Shown: positions 32,101 to 43,297 of the stretch, in pieces
Layout of the letters: every line of letters begins with the position of its first letter
How positions within the stretch are numbered: position 1 is the first letter of the stretch
Origin: Diplonema papillatum
Lineage: Eukaryota > Euglenozoa > Diplonemea > Diplonemida > Diplonemidae
Assembly (NCBI GenBank): GCA_030068145.1
Contig: JAPJBO010000262.1
Location: forward strand, 124,001 to 188,000
Length of the DNA: 64,000 bases
Direction: 5' to 3'
Notes under the pieces: generated by a model
What the model was told of the DNA's origin: nothing
Seen by the model: the letters and a program-made list of their open reading frames with translations, nothing else
The model's database searches: none
Position numbers and translations under genes: made by a program

Positions 32101-33905
32101 TACAACTTATGCCTTAGGACTCCTCTGATTCTGCCATATCCAACTGCCATGCTACGTCAAAGGTTGCATCGTTGTCCCATTCCTGCCAGATAAATGATGA
32201 CCAACCACGTATGCCGCCCCAATATGAGACACGTTCTTTGATTTGTCGTACAACTTATGCCTTAGGACTCCTCTGATTCTGCCATATCCAACTGCCATGC
32301 TACGTCAAAGGTTGCATCGTTGTCCCATTCCTGCCAGATAAATGATGACCAACCACGTATGCCGCCCCAATATGAGACGCGTTCCTTGATTTGTCATACA
32401 ACTTATGCCTTAGGACTCCTCTGATTCTGCCGTATCCAACTAGCCATGCTACGTCAAAGGTTGCATCGGTGTCCCATTCCTGCCACAAATGATGACCAAC
32501 CACGTATGCCGCCCCAATATGAGACACGTTCTTTGATTTGTCGTACAGCTTATGCCTTAGGACTCCTCTGATTCTGCCATATCCATTGCCATGCCTTGTC
32601 AAAGGTTGTATCGTTGTCCTATTGCTCGCAGACAAATGATGACCAACCACGTATGCCGCCCCAATATGAGACGCGTTCTTTGATTTGTCATACAACTTAT
32701 GCCTTAGGACTCCTCTGATTCTGCCATATCCAACTAGCCATGCTTTGTCAAAGGTTGTATCGTTGTCCCATTCCTGCCAGATAAATGATGACCAACCACG
32801 TATGCCGCCCCAATATGAGACGCGTTCTTTGATTTGTCATACAACTTATGCCTTAGGACTCCTCTGATTCTGCCATATCCAACTAGCCATGCTACGTCAA
32901 AGGTTGTATCGTTGTCCCATTCCTGCCACAAATGATGACCAGCCACGTATGCCGCCCCAATATGAGACGCGTTCCTTGATTTGTCATACAACTTATGCCT
33001 TAGGACTCCTCTGATTCTGCCGTATCCAACTAGCCATGCTACGTCAAAGGTTGCATCGGTGTCCCATTCCTGCCACAAATGATGACCAACCACGTATGCC
33101 GCCCCAATATGAGACACGTTCTTTGATTTGTCGTACAGCTTATGCCTTAGGACTCCTCTGATTCTGCCATATCCATTGCCATGCCTTGTCAAAGGTTGTA
33201 TCGTTGTCCTATTGCTCGCAGACAAATGATGACCAACCACGTATGCCGCCCCAATATGAGACGCGTTCTTTGATTTGTCATACAACTTATGCCTTAGGAC
33301 TCCTCTGATTCTGCCATATCCAACTAACCATGCTTCGTCAAAGGTTGCATCGTTGTCCCATTCCTGCCAGATAAATGATGACCAACCACGTATGCCGCCC
33401 CAATATGAGACGCGTTCTTTGATTTGTCATACAACTTATGCCTTAGGACTCCTCTGATTCTGCCATATCCAACTAGCCATGCTACGTCAAAGGTTGTATC
33501 GTTGTCCCATTCCTGCCACAAATGATGACCAGCCACGTATGCCGCCCCAATATGAGACGCGTTCCTTGATTTGTCATACAACTTATGCCTTAGGACTCCT
33601 CTGATTCTGCCGTATCCAACTAGCCATGCTACGTCAAAGGTTGCATCGTTGTCCCATTCCTGCCACAAATGATGACCAACCACGTATGCCGCCCCAATAT
33701 GAGACGCGTTCTTTGATTTGTCGTACAACTTATGCCTTAGGACTCCTCTGATTCTGCCATATCCATTGCTATGCCTTGTCAAAGGTTGTATCGTTGTCCT
33801 ATTGCTCGCAGACAAATGATGACCAACCACGTATGCCGCCCCAATATGAGACGCGTTCTTTGATTTGTCATACAACTTATGCCTTAGGACTCCTCTGATT
33901 CTGCA
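29161..33905. repeat. 147-149 bp satellite array with 590 bp higher-order repeats
   Basis: About 32 units. After one degenerate unit (29161-29232), the phase marker 'aatgatgacc' recurs exactly every 148 bp from 29381 to 32341 (20 periods), and the units look identical. From 32341 the spacing becomes 147, 147, then 149-147-147-147 twice (32635 to 33815), a four-unit higher-order repeat of 590 bp. On the minus strand the 147 bp part reads open as a 49-residue repeat ('SHIGAAYVVGHHL'), but the 148 bp part shifts frame each unit, so coding is unlikely. Unit length equals nucleosome core DNA. Confidence 0.95.
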
Positions 33906-34156
33906 GCCATGTCCCAAACCCGCTTAACACTAAAGATCAGCTAACAATAGAGCTGGCGTCAATTGGGCCGCATAGGACACTCTTTTCCGTATGGCTGCCT
34001 TGTCTCACGGGAGCAACCTTTGACAAGGTCACCCCTTCACACACCGGGACCGTCAACGTTTCCTCACCGCCGAGGGGCTCGCGGAGAAAGTTGCCAGTTG
34101 CGCAAAAAAAAGCTGGATTTCGTGGCGGGCGTAAGTGTTTCACAAGTACGTGCGCT
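33906..34156. other. spacer after the satellite
   Basis: No gene. A fragment of family A (about 34083-34150, minus) is present, and 'cctttgacaaggtca' near 34016 is a trace of family K. Confidence 0.4.
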
Positions 34157-34738
34157 CGGCTAAGGCCGGCGCGTGGCGAGACTGGAGGCAGCAGTTAAAG
34201 TTCGGGGAACAGTAAAGTTCGGGCTATGCTAAGTTCGGGCAATGCTGGTGAAGCTAAGTTCGAGTGATGCTAAGTTCGGGCGTTGCTAAGCGCTCAGGCT
34301 GCGCTGGTACTAAAAAACAGTTCGGGCACGAAGCGAAGTTCGGCCAGGGTGGTAAAGTCCGGGTGAAGCCAAGGTCGGTGCTCGTGCCCGGGGGGGGACA
34401 CCCCCCCCGGACCCCCCCCGACCCACCGAGTGCGGGAAAAGTTTGGCGCTGGTACCCGGGTGGGCGCCCCCCCCGCTCGGACGAAGCAAAAATCGCGCGA
34501 AGCTGAGTTCTGGTGAAGCAAAGTTCGGTTCTCGTAGCAAGTTTGGCCTGTGATGGCAAGCTCAAATACCGCGAGATACTGAGAAACTCCGGCAAAAACG
34601 CAATTTTCGGGCACATTTGACCCCGAAACGCAACAAACCTCGAAAACAATCTTCGACAGGAAAAATGTCAAGGGCGGGATTCGAACCCAGGCCTACTGGC
34701 CTGAAGGCCGTCACCCGCTCACTCTGCCACGCCCCTGC
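34157..34738 (-). mobile_element. full-length-looking tRNA-derived SINE-like element H
   Basis: Read on the minus strand: a tRNA-like head (34667-34738) with A-box-like TGGCAGAGTGAG and a perfect B box GGTTCGAATCC, a body of about 150 bases, then a tail of many imperfect 13-17 bp repeats (CGAACTTAGC types, interrupted by a C/G-rich segment at 34385-34475), ending 'gcctccagtctcgcc'. The acceptor stem of a working tRNA cannot be formed, so this is a derived element, not a tRNA gene. Two further copies lie at 20098 and 26689. Confidence 0.72.
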
Positions 34739-34764
34739 CTACTGGCAGGCGGGAGAAAAGTTAT

Positions 34765-34966
34765 ATCCGCAATATTATCCAGTCCAAAAACAATACGGTT
34801 TCATAATTGTTGCAAGAAAAGCCGGGTTGGCTCGAATAGAGGCTATTCACATTGCATGTTCATAGGACCTCCAGTCTCGAAAAAAACTACCGTAAGTAAG
34901 GTATGTGGATGTGGAAGTGGATGTGGATGTGGTTGTGGTTGTGGATGTGGATGTGGACAATGGCCG
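34765..34966. repeat. dispersed repeat family I and (GGATGT)n microsatellite
   Basis: 34765-34882 closely matches 19765-19885 ('aagccgggttgg', 'ggctattcacattgcatgtt', 'ggacctccagtctcgaaa'). It is followed by a hexanucleotide tract of GGATGT/GGTTGT units at about 34899-34966. Confidence 0.7.
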
Positions 34967-35196
34967 AAACCACCAAAGACCAAAGGTATCTTACCTCGTG
35001 TAACCACCTCTCTTACGACACTCAGAGCACAAACGATATCTGCCCATAGTGAGTTTCAAGCGTACTTCACTCTTAAGACCCCAGGTTGTAGTTTCTATCA
35101 GTTATCCCCCCCATCGCCCTCGTCGAAGTACGCACAAAGCAGCCCCCCGAGTAGTCTCAAACAGCGCCCCGCCCTCTCCTCCTTCGTTGGACATGG

Positions 35197-35682
35197 ATGC
35201 ATCGTTCGGCCGACGTCAGAAAGCAGCTGGTTCACCTAGTTCAGCAAGGAGGCCTCGGGCACCAGTGGGAGTCGATCGGCAAAGCAGTGGGGTTGACGGG
35301 TGAGCAAGCCAGGGCTGAGTATGGGGAGGCCCGGCGGGAGGAGGACAGCGCACGGAGGGAGTATGCCGGCCTGCAACCGGTTCCGTCGGCGCCGCCAAGT
35401 GCAAATGCTGGGGAAGGCGGCAGGGTTCGGCGCCGGCTCAGTAGTTACAGGACCTGCGTCCGGGTTTGCTGGGGGCTTTGGCTGCCGGACGACGTCCTGC
35501 GGTTGGTCCTGCGTTTCACGCCGCTCGTCGATCTCGCATGGGCACCCAGCGTCGGAAGCGAGTTCCCCTCCATAACCGTCGAGCCGGCGCGGCAGAAGAA
35601 ACTGCGGTCTTCGCCCGCCGCGGGAAGGTCGGCAACGAGCTCGAAAAAGCGCAGGAAGGTCAGTTTGCTGCCGCATTACTGA
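35197..35682 (+). CDS. hypothetical SANT/Myb-like small protein
   Basis: 161 residues with the high third-position GC of genuine genes here. Residues about 8-45 ('LVHLVQQGGLGHQWESIGKAVGLTGEQ') resemble a SANT/Myb-like helix bundle with its central Trp. Residues about 95-120 ('LPDDVLRLVLRFTPLVDLAW') look like an F-box helix. The last part is basic (KKRRK). The stop falls 20 bases before a 230 bp (TG)n tract, so the end may be truncated, or the true 3' end may lie beyond. An alternative short frame starts at the overlapping ATG 35192. No orthologue recognised. Confidence 0.45.
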   Translation: MHRSADVRKQLVHLVQQGGLGHQWESIGKAVGLTGEQARAEYGEARREEDSARREYAGLQPVPSAPPSANAGEGGRVRRRLSSYRTCVRVCWGLWLPDDVLRLVLRFTPLVDLAWAPSVGSEFPSITVEPARQKKLRSSPAAGRSATSSKKRRKVSLLPHY

Positions 35683-35698
35683 GCAGATCCAGCTCGCT

Positions 35699-37429
<1,731 letters not shown>

Positions 37430-38539
37430 ATGAAAGACGACGTCAGCGCCATACCGCTTTGGAAGTGGCCGTGGAGTGAGAAACACACTTGGGCGGAGGA
37501 GGACAAGCCGATGTCGCAACCGCCGTTGTCGCCGCTGACGAGCTCCAGGATTTTCAGGGGATTCAGCAAGGAGTTGGCCGGGTACACGTACCACCCGAGC
37601 GATCCCTTCGGCTCCACCAGTAATTTCGACCTGCCCGTCCTCAACGTCACAACCACGGACATGGACCGCTCGTGGAAGCAGACACCCAGTCCTGAACCGA
37701 GGTTTCCGCAGCAGACGTATACAAAGTCGTTCAGGAGCACCTTGGGGAGCTTGTCGTCCGGCGGCAAGGAAGATCCGCACTCGCCTTCGAAGGCAACAGA
37801 ACCCGTCGGGCTGGAGGACGAAGACGAAGCCAGCTTCCGAGGCCTGAGCCCGCAGTTCCCGAGCTACCGCACTGACGCCACCGACCGCAGCGGGGAGTAT
37901 CGGTCGGCGTCCTCACCCAAAACGCGTCCGAAGCCGCCGAAAAAAGCCGAAAACGGCTTCCGAGAGCAAAGCCCGCAATTCCCGAGCGACGCCAGCCGCC
38001 GGACCCCGTCCCACAGGGCATCTCGGTCGGCGTCTTCACCCAGAACGCGCTCGAAGCTGCCGGCCGGCTGGGTGCAGGTAACGATAGATCTGGCGGGGGA
38101 GAAGTTGGGTTTGAACGTGGACGACAGGTTGACCGTGCGTGAGGTGTACCCGGGCACGCCGGCCGAGCGTGCCGGGCTGTCGGAGTACTTGGGGTGGCTG
38201 GTATTCAGCATCAACGGTGTGTCCACGGAGACGGCGGAACAGGCCCACCATGCGTTGAACCTTGCTGACAGTGCGCAGATCATCGTGAAGCCACCGCCGC
38301 CTCCTCCACCGGAGAGAAACTTGATCTACCGCAGGTACTCGCCGGAGAACCCGGCTTACTTGCGGTGGGCTCTGAGTAACCCGACGCCTTCAACGCTGAT
38401 CACGATCATCGACCCTCTTCGCCATGTTCCTGTGCATGCCCAAACTCCTTCGCCGCTCCGCCGAAGTCCGATCCCGTCTTCTCATGACAGCAACTCCCGC
38501 CATCCTTCGGTCGACCCTCTGTACCAGACCATTGGCTAA
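37430..38539 (+). CDS. PDZ-domain protein
   Basis: 369 residues. The first 210 are Ser/Pro/Arg-rich and likely disordered, with an internal duplication ('SPQFPS...SASSPKTR' and 'SPQFPS...SASSPRTR', about 139-208). Residues about 211-285 form a PDZ-like fold: 'KLGLNVDDRLTVREVYPGTP' supplies the carboxylate-binding loop (LGLN for GLGF) and first helix, and 'WLVFSINGVSTETAEQAHHAL' the core. A Pro stretch and a short C-terminal tail follow. PDZ domains bind C-terminal tails, often of membrane proteins; the MMPL transporter lies next downstream but nothing shows interaction. Translation could instead begin at the ATG at 37511. Confidence 0.75.
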   Translation: MKDDVSAIPLWKWPWSEKHTWAEEDKPMSQPPLSPLTSSRIFRGFSKELAGYTYHPSDPFGSTSNFDLPVLNVTTTDMDRSWKQTPSPEPRFPQQTYTKSFRSTLGSLSSGGKEDPHSPSKATEPVGLEDEDEASFRGLSPQFPSYRTDATDRSGEYRSASSPKTRPKPPKKAENGFREQSPQFPSDASRRTPSHRASRSASSPRTRSKLPAGWVQVTIDLAGEKLGLNVDDRLTVREVYPGTPAERAGLSEYLGWLVFSINGVSTETAEQAHHALNLADSAQIIVKPPPPPPPERNLIYRRYSPENPAYLRWALSNPTPSTLITIIDPLRHVPVHAQTPSPLRRSPIPSSHDSNSRHPSVDPLYQTIG

Positions 38540-40639
38540 ATTTAGCAGGTTGTACTGATGGGATACCGGAAAGGCCTATGGGGACACGTTATTCATCCGA
38601 CCATGCGCGTGTGATGTCGGGGGTACCGATATCGTTTTGGCTCGTCGACCAGACGCACGTTTTGTCAAAGTGAACCGATGCGTCTCGTCTCATTTTTCGG
38701 ATACGGCGGTCGCTTGCCGGATGCTAGCGTCCGGTATCGGGCTTCGCGTGTCACAGCAATTGGGCGGCAGGAAGCGAGGGGGCTTCACCAACACTCGGCT
38801 CTTTTGCGCTGCTGGAATTGTCCTTTGGCAAAGTGAACCGATGCCTTTCGCCCCACCTTTCTGATTGTGCGGCATGTTTGCACCCGGTTTTGTGCAGTGT
38901 CGGCGACATCGTTCAGTGCTCACTTTCGAAAAAGTATGCGCCTCCCTGGGTACTGTTTGTCTGTCGATACAGCGTGGGGGGAGGCACGGCCTCCTTTTGC
39001 CCCCCTGGTGCGCTCGCAAAGAGAGGTCCTGCGGACTCCCGCGTCTTCGTCTTGTTCTCCTTCTCCTTTTCGTCAGCCGATTGCCGGCGAATCCCCTGAG
39101 CTCGGCTGACCCAGCACGTTTCTCTTTTCCTTGTTGTTCAAAGATACCACCCGCCCACCCACCCCCAGCACAAGTCGTCCGCAAACGAAGCATAAAAAAG
39201 TGAAAGAACCCCCAAAAACAACGAAACTCTGTATTTCCTCGAAGAAGACTTGACGCTAGCATCAAACATACATTGGCGAGGCAGAGTTCTGCCCAAACAC
39301 TAAATTAAGACTCACTCCCAGCCCCCGGACCGTCCCGTTTCCCAGGGCCGGTCCCCAGGCATCACGGCAGGTGCCTGGGTGGGTTGCCGTCAAATGCAGC
39401 AGGCCTCGTCTCAAATTCCTACCTGGAATTTGTACTTGGGGGGTTGCTTGATGCTCCCTGTGGTCTTTGGGTGCGACACGCTGTAACCAAAGATTCTTTA
39501 CTACAAATGAAAGATTTTGTTCTTCATCGATACCATAAGTGGTAGAAGTGAGGAGACCGGAAACTCCCCGGAGAGGTGGTCCATGCACTCTAACTCGTCT
39601 CTCTCTCTCAAGTTATCGATCCCGAACGGTAGCGACTTTGTCTGGAAGGGTTAGTCCGGGGGGGAAAAAGCTTTGTCAAACCCAAACATTCGGCGAACTT
39701 GACCGGTGAGCATCGTCCCACATCAGCAGAACCGGTACGAGCCTCGCACGGCCTGATGAGAAAGATGCTGCCAATCAATGGATCTTGAATGAGAGCGACA
39801 TATGCATCCGGAGGATCTCCCTCCATTCAGCGCGGGGTTGAGGTGGATACAGTGGACCGAGAAAAGAGCGGGTGACAGACGCAGCAGACCAGTCGAGCAA
39901 ACATCACACGACGTCAACTTCTGCCTGTCAGCTTTTAGGCAATAAGTGGCTGCCGGGGCGACGGGGAATTAGGGTTTTGGGTGCTGCGAGGGATGTTCTC
40001 GGGTTCAGCGCGTAGAGCTTCAACAGCTGCGGTCGGTAATAGGTTCAATCGAGCCACCTGTATTCGCCAAAACCATATTGAACCGAGAACCATCACGAGA
40101 CCAGGTGGTTTGGGGGTATCAACCTCGTGTGGCACATTCGCGACGCAGTTGCAACACACATCAAGAAGCACATCCAACACAAGACACACCAGGACAAGAA
40201 CACGGAAGAAACACCCGTGCAAACCTATTTTGTAACAAAAATTACGACTCAAAAAAGAAAAATAAAACACACTCACCCCTGCAAAAGAAAGATATAGAAA
40301 CAAACCCTCTTCAGTCAAAGCCACAAAAGAGCTCAACCAAAGCCTCAATCCCACCCCCTCCCCTCGCCACCCGGGTCGCACCATCGTTCTCGACTGAACA
40401 AGCGCCTGGAAAGCAGAAGGAGTGAAACAAAAAAATAATCGAGAGACAACTGACTGCACGTCAACCCCGGTTGATCGTTCGGAACAACACAAAGGAACCT
40501 CCGACCCTGACCGCTTCCGCTGGTAGGGAGAAGCCTAAATAAGTCAACTGCCTTCGGGTGAGCCAGTTTGACACTTGCTGTCGTTGGGGGCAAAAAAAGG
40601 CGTCTGAGACCGTGTGTGGCCGCGTGTGGGGTAGAGAAG
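38540..40639. other. spacer with family K and C copies
   Basis: 38645-38790 and 38815-38890 are family K (both with 'aaagtgaaccgatgc'; the first with the near-palindrome around GATGCTAGCGTC). 39232-39300 is family C. 39315-39480 shares a pattern with 13345-13560. 40430-40500 is a family D fragment. No gene is supported. Confidence 0.5.
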
Positions 40640-43297
40640 ATGTCGTTGGTTGACGAGCTGCCTGTGAAGCCCGAACCCGTACCGACGAAGTGGAAGCGCT
40701 GGTCGTGGGCAGTGCTGTTGACGTGGCTGCTGCTGGCGATGCCCATAGGGTACGCCGCGTCGAAGCTCATCGGGAAGACCACGATCGCCGTGAGCCCACC
40801 ACACGGTAGCGCCAGCCGAATCGCGCAGGAAACCGGGGCTCTGTACTTCCCAAGCGCGGACAACGCCACAAACCTGTTCATACTCGCACGGAGCGACGGA
40901 CCGAACTTCACCGACCCCGACACTGTTGAGGCCATGGTCAACTACACGCTGAAGATCCAGACCCAGTTGACCCTCGAAGGCAGCACCATCACCGACCCTC
41001 CCCGGCTCATCGAAGTTGACTGCAAGTTTTGCGACAGCACGCCCGCGTCCGAACAAGGCCAGTTCATCTCGGACGACCGCGCCAGCACGATCGTCCTCGT
41101 CCGGGTGCTGGGCAAGAAGAAATCGTCCGTGGGCAATGCGTACATCGAATACGTTCGGGACAACTTCCTCGACAGTGTGGACACAGGACTCCCGGATTAC
41201 ATCTCGTTGTACCTAACGGGGGAAGAAGCCCTCAACCTCGATGGCCAAAACGGCGCGACGAAGGACATCGAGCGGATGGAGCAGTTCTGCGTCCCCGTCG
41301 CGTTTTTTGTCTTCGCGTACTACCTCCAGTCCGTCAAGCTCCTGCTGACTCCTATCTTCAGCATCATCTTGTCGATCGCCTGCTCATTCGCCCTGTGCCT
41401 GCCGCTTGCGTACGTGATCGACTTCTTCACGATCACGCCGAGCATCATGCTTTCTCTCGCGGTGGCGTTGTCCATCGACTACAACCTGTTCATCCTCGTC
41501 CGGTTCAAGGAAAGCAGCAGCGTGAAGGAAGGCGTGGAGAACGTGATGAAGTACACGGCGCACACGATACTCGTGTCCGGGAGCCTGATTTCGGTTGCGG
41601 TGGCGGGCTTGCTGATGGTGCCCTGCGAGCCGATCCGCGCGACCGGCGTCGGGACGGCCGTGACCGCCATCGCAACGATGCTGGTCAACCTCACGCTGAC
41701 GCCCGCGATCCTGTGCCTGTGCGGCGAGTGGCTCAAGAAGGACCTCCTCCCGGAAGGCTGCTGGAAGCGCGCGACTGACTTCGTGTGCTGCTGCTGCCGC
41801 CGGGGTTCCCCGTCGGAGCGTAAAGCGTCTTCAGGGCACTCGGTTGCGATCAATGGGGATGACGACGACTGGGGTTGGTCGCCTGTGAGCGAGCATGCGC
41901 CGTTTATGCGAGAAACGCGAATCTCGGGGTGCACGCAGTTCCGAGCGGCCGTAGACAAGCCAAAGGACAAGTCTGAAGGCGGCGTTTGGGGGAGGATCGG
42001 CCGAGTCATCGCGAATTGGCCGAAGGTTGCCATCGTGTTCATCTTGGTGATCGGCGCACCGTTTTACGCAAGGGTCCCGCAGGTTCGCAGCGACACGCTG
42101 GACCAGAGGGAGCTGCTCCCCCGCAACGCGCCCAGCATCGAAGCGTTGGACCTGATGATGACCGACTTTCCGGCCGGCCACATCCAGCCGTACACGCTGC
42201 TGGTCCGCAACAACAGCGTCTCCGACGACACCCCGACCCCCGGCCAGTCGGTGGACTTGAACGCCACGGGCGTTTTCAGCCCGGACGGGTTTTCCATCAC
42301 GACCGAGTTTTTCACGCGCGTCGCGCACCTGAACCCCGCGTTCATACAAAACGGCGACCCGGCGAACACGTATAACTGTTTCGTCGGGCCCATGTTTGTG
42401 CCCTACCACGGCGCGACGCTCAATTTGTCGTATGCTGAGGCGGTATTCACGGCAGAGATGGACCCGTCGTACCTTGCGTTCTTGGGAACATCTGTCACAC
42501 AGCCCGAGCACATGCTCGCGAAGATCCGGATTTCCACGCCGTTTCAGCCAGCCGGCCACGAGGCGACGATGTGGATCCACCAGATGAATGCGTTGATCGA
42601 TGAATTCAGCCAGCGGTCGGAAGCGCAGAACCTGACGTTCATGCTCTACGGGGCGAACACGCCCGTCGTGGACTTCGCCCGCGAAGTCAACAACACCCTG
42701 CCCCAGATGATCGGGATCATCGTGTCCATCGTCGCGGTCCTCGTTCTGCTGATGTTCCGCAGCGTGATGATTCCCATCCGCCTCGCGCTGACCCTTGTTT
42801 ACACCCTCGCCGTCGTCTTCGGGGTTGCGTACTACGTCTTCCAAACGTCTGCGTTCCACTGGATGTTCCGGTACCTCCACAATTACGACGGCGACGCTTT
42901 GCAATGGATGGTCCCCGCGCTGTCGATCACGATCATAATCGCCCTGGGGCTGGACTACGACATCTACCTGCTGACCCGCGTGGAGGAAATTCGGATCCGT
43001 GAGCGCGTGACGGACAAGGAGGCGATCATCAAGGCCATGGGCAAGACCGGCTCTGTGATCAGCGGGGCCGGGCTGATCATGGCGATTGCTTTCTCGGGCC
43101 TCGTCTTGAGCGAGGTGCTGGTCCTGAACCAGTTCGGCGTGCTGCTGTGCACGTCCGTCCTCCTCGACACGTTCGTGATCCGCACGGTGCTCCTGCCCGC
43201 CGTCATGCTCATCGCCGGCAAGTGGAACTGGTGGCCCCGCAAAATGCCGGAACCCCTGGCGGACGCCGCCGAGGCCGACTTCGACGTCATCAACTGA
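40640..43297 (+). CDS. MMPL/RND-family membrane transporter
   Basis: 885 residues from the ATG at 40640. The RND architecture is complete: one transmembrane helix near the start (about 24-42), a large extracytoplasmic loop, a bundle of helices (about 215-385), a cytosolic linker rich in Cys and Asp (about 385-460), helix 7 near 470, a second large loop, then the last bundle (about 690-870). The family signature occurs in both halves ('LSIDYNLFILVRF' and 'LGLDYDIYLLTRVEE') and the typical closing 'WNWWP' is present. Bacterial MmpL proteins export lipids or drugs using the proton gradient, and the buried Asp residues in both signatures are the expected proton relay. Eukaryotic members are known from various protists; the substrate here is unknown. 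There is no intron, and the start is the only ATG close to the first helix. Confidence 0.93.
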   Translation: MSLVDELPVKPEPVPTKWKRWSWAVLLTWLLLAMPIGYAASKLIGKTTIAVSPPHGSASRIAQETGALYFPSADNATNLFILARSDGPNFTDPDTVEAMVNYTLKIQTQLTLEGSTITDPPRLIEVDCKFCDSTPASEQGQFISDDRASTIVLVRVLGKKKSSVGNAYIEYVRDNFLDSVDTGLPDYISLYLTGEEALNLDGQNGATKDIERMEQFCVPVAFFVFAYYLQSVKLLLTPIFSIILSIACSFALCLPLAYVIDFFTITPSIMLSLAVALSIDYNLFILVRFKESSSVKEGVENVMKYTAHTILVSGSLISVAVAGLLMVPCEPIRATGVGTAVTAIATMLVNLTLTPAILCLCGEWLKKDLLPEGCWKRATDFVCCCCRRGSPSERKASSGHSVAINGDDDDWGWSPVSEHAPFMRETRISGCTQFRAAVDKPKDKSEGGVWGRIGRVIANWPKVAIVFILVIGAPFYARVPQVRSDTLDQRELLPRNAPSIEALDLMMTDFPAGHIQPYTLLVRNNSVSDDTPTPGQSVDLNATGVFSPDGFSITTEFFTRVAHLNPAFIQNGDPANTYNCFVGPMFVPYHGATLNLSYAEAVFTAEMDPSYLAFLGTSVTQPEHMLAKIRISTPFQPAGHEATMWIHQMNALIDEFSQRSEAQNLTFMLYGANTPVVDFAREVNNTLPQMIGIIVSIVAVLVLLMFRSVMIPIRLALTLVYTLAVVFGVAYYVFQTSAFHWMFRYLHNYDGDALQWMVPALSITIIIALGLDYDIYLLTRVEEIRIRERVTDKEAIIKAMGKTGSVISGAGLIMAIAFSGLVLSEVLVLNQFGVLLCTSVLLDTFVIRTVLLPAVMLIAGKWNWWPRKMPEPLADAAEADFDVIN

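Noticed and set aside
29161-33905. CRISPR array
   Set aside because: Units are contiguous satellite repeats of 147-149 bp without unique spacers, in a eukaryotic genome.
34667-34738. tRNA gene on the minus strand
   Set aside because: A and B boxes are good, but the acceptor stem does not pair and the T stem is imperfect; relatives with the same head continue into a shared repeat body, so it is a tRNA-derived element.
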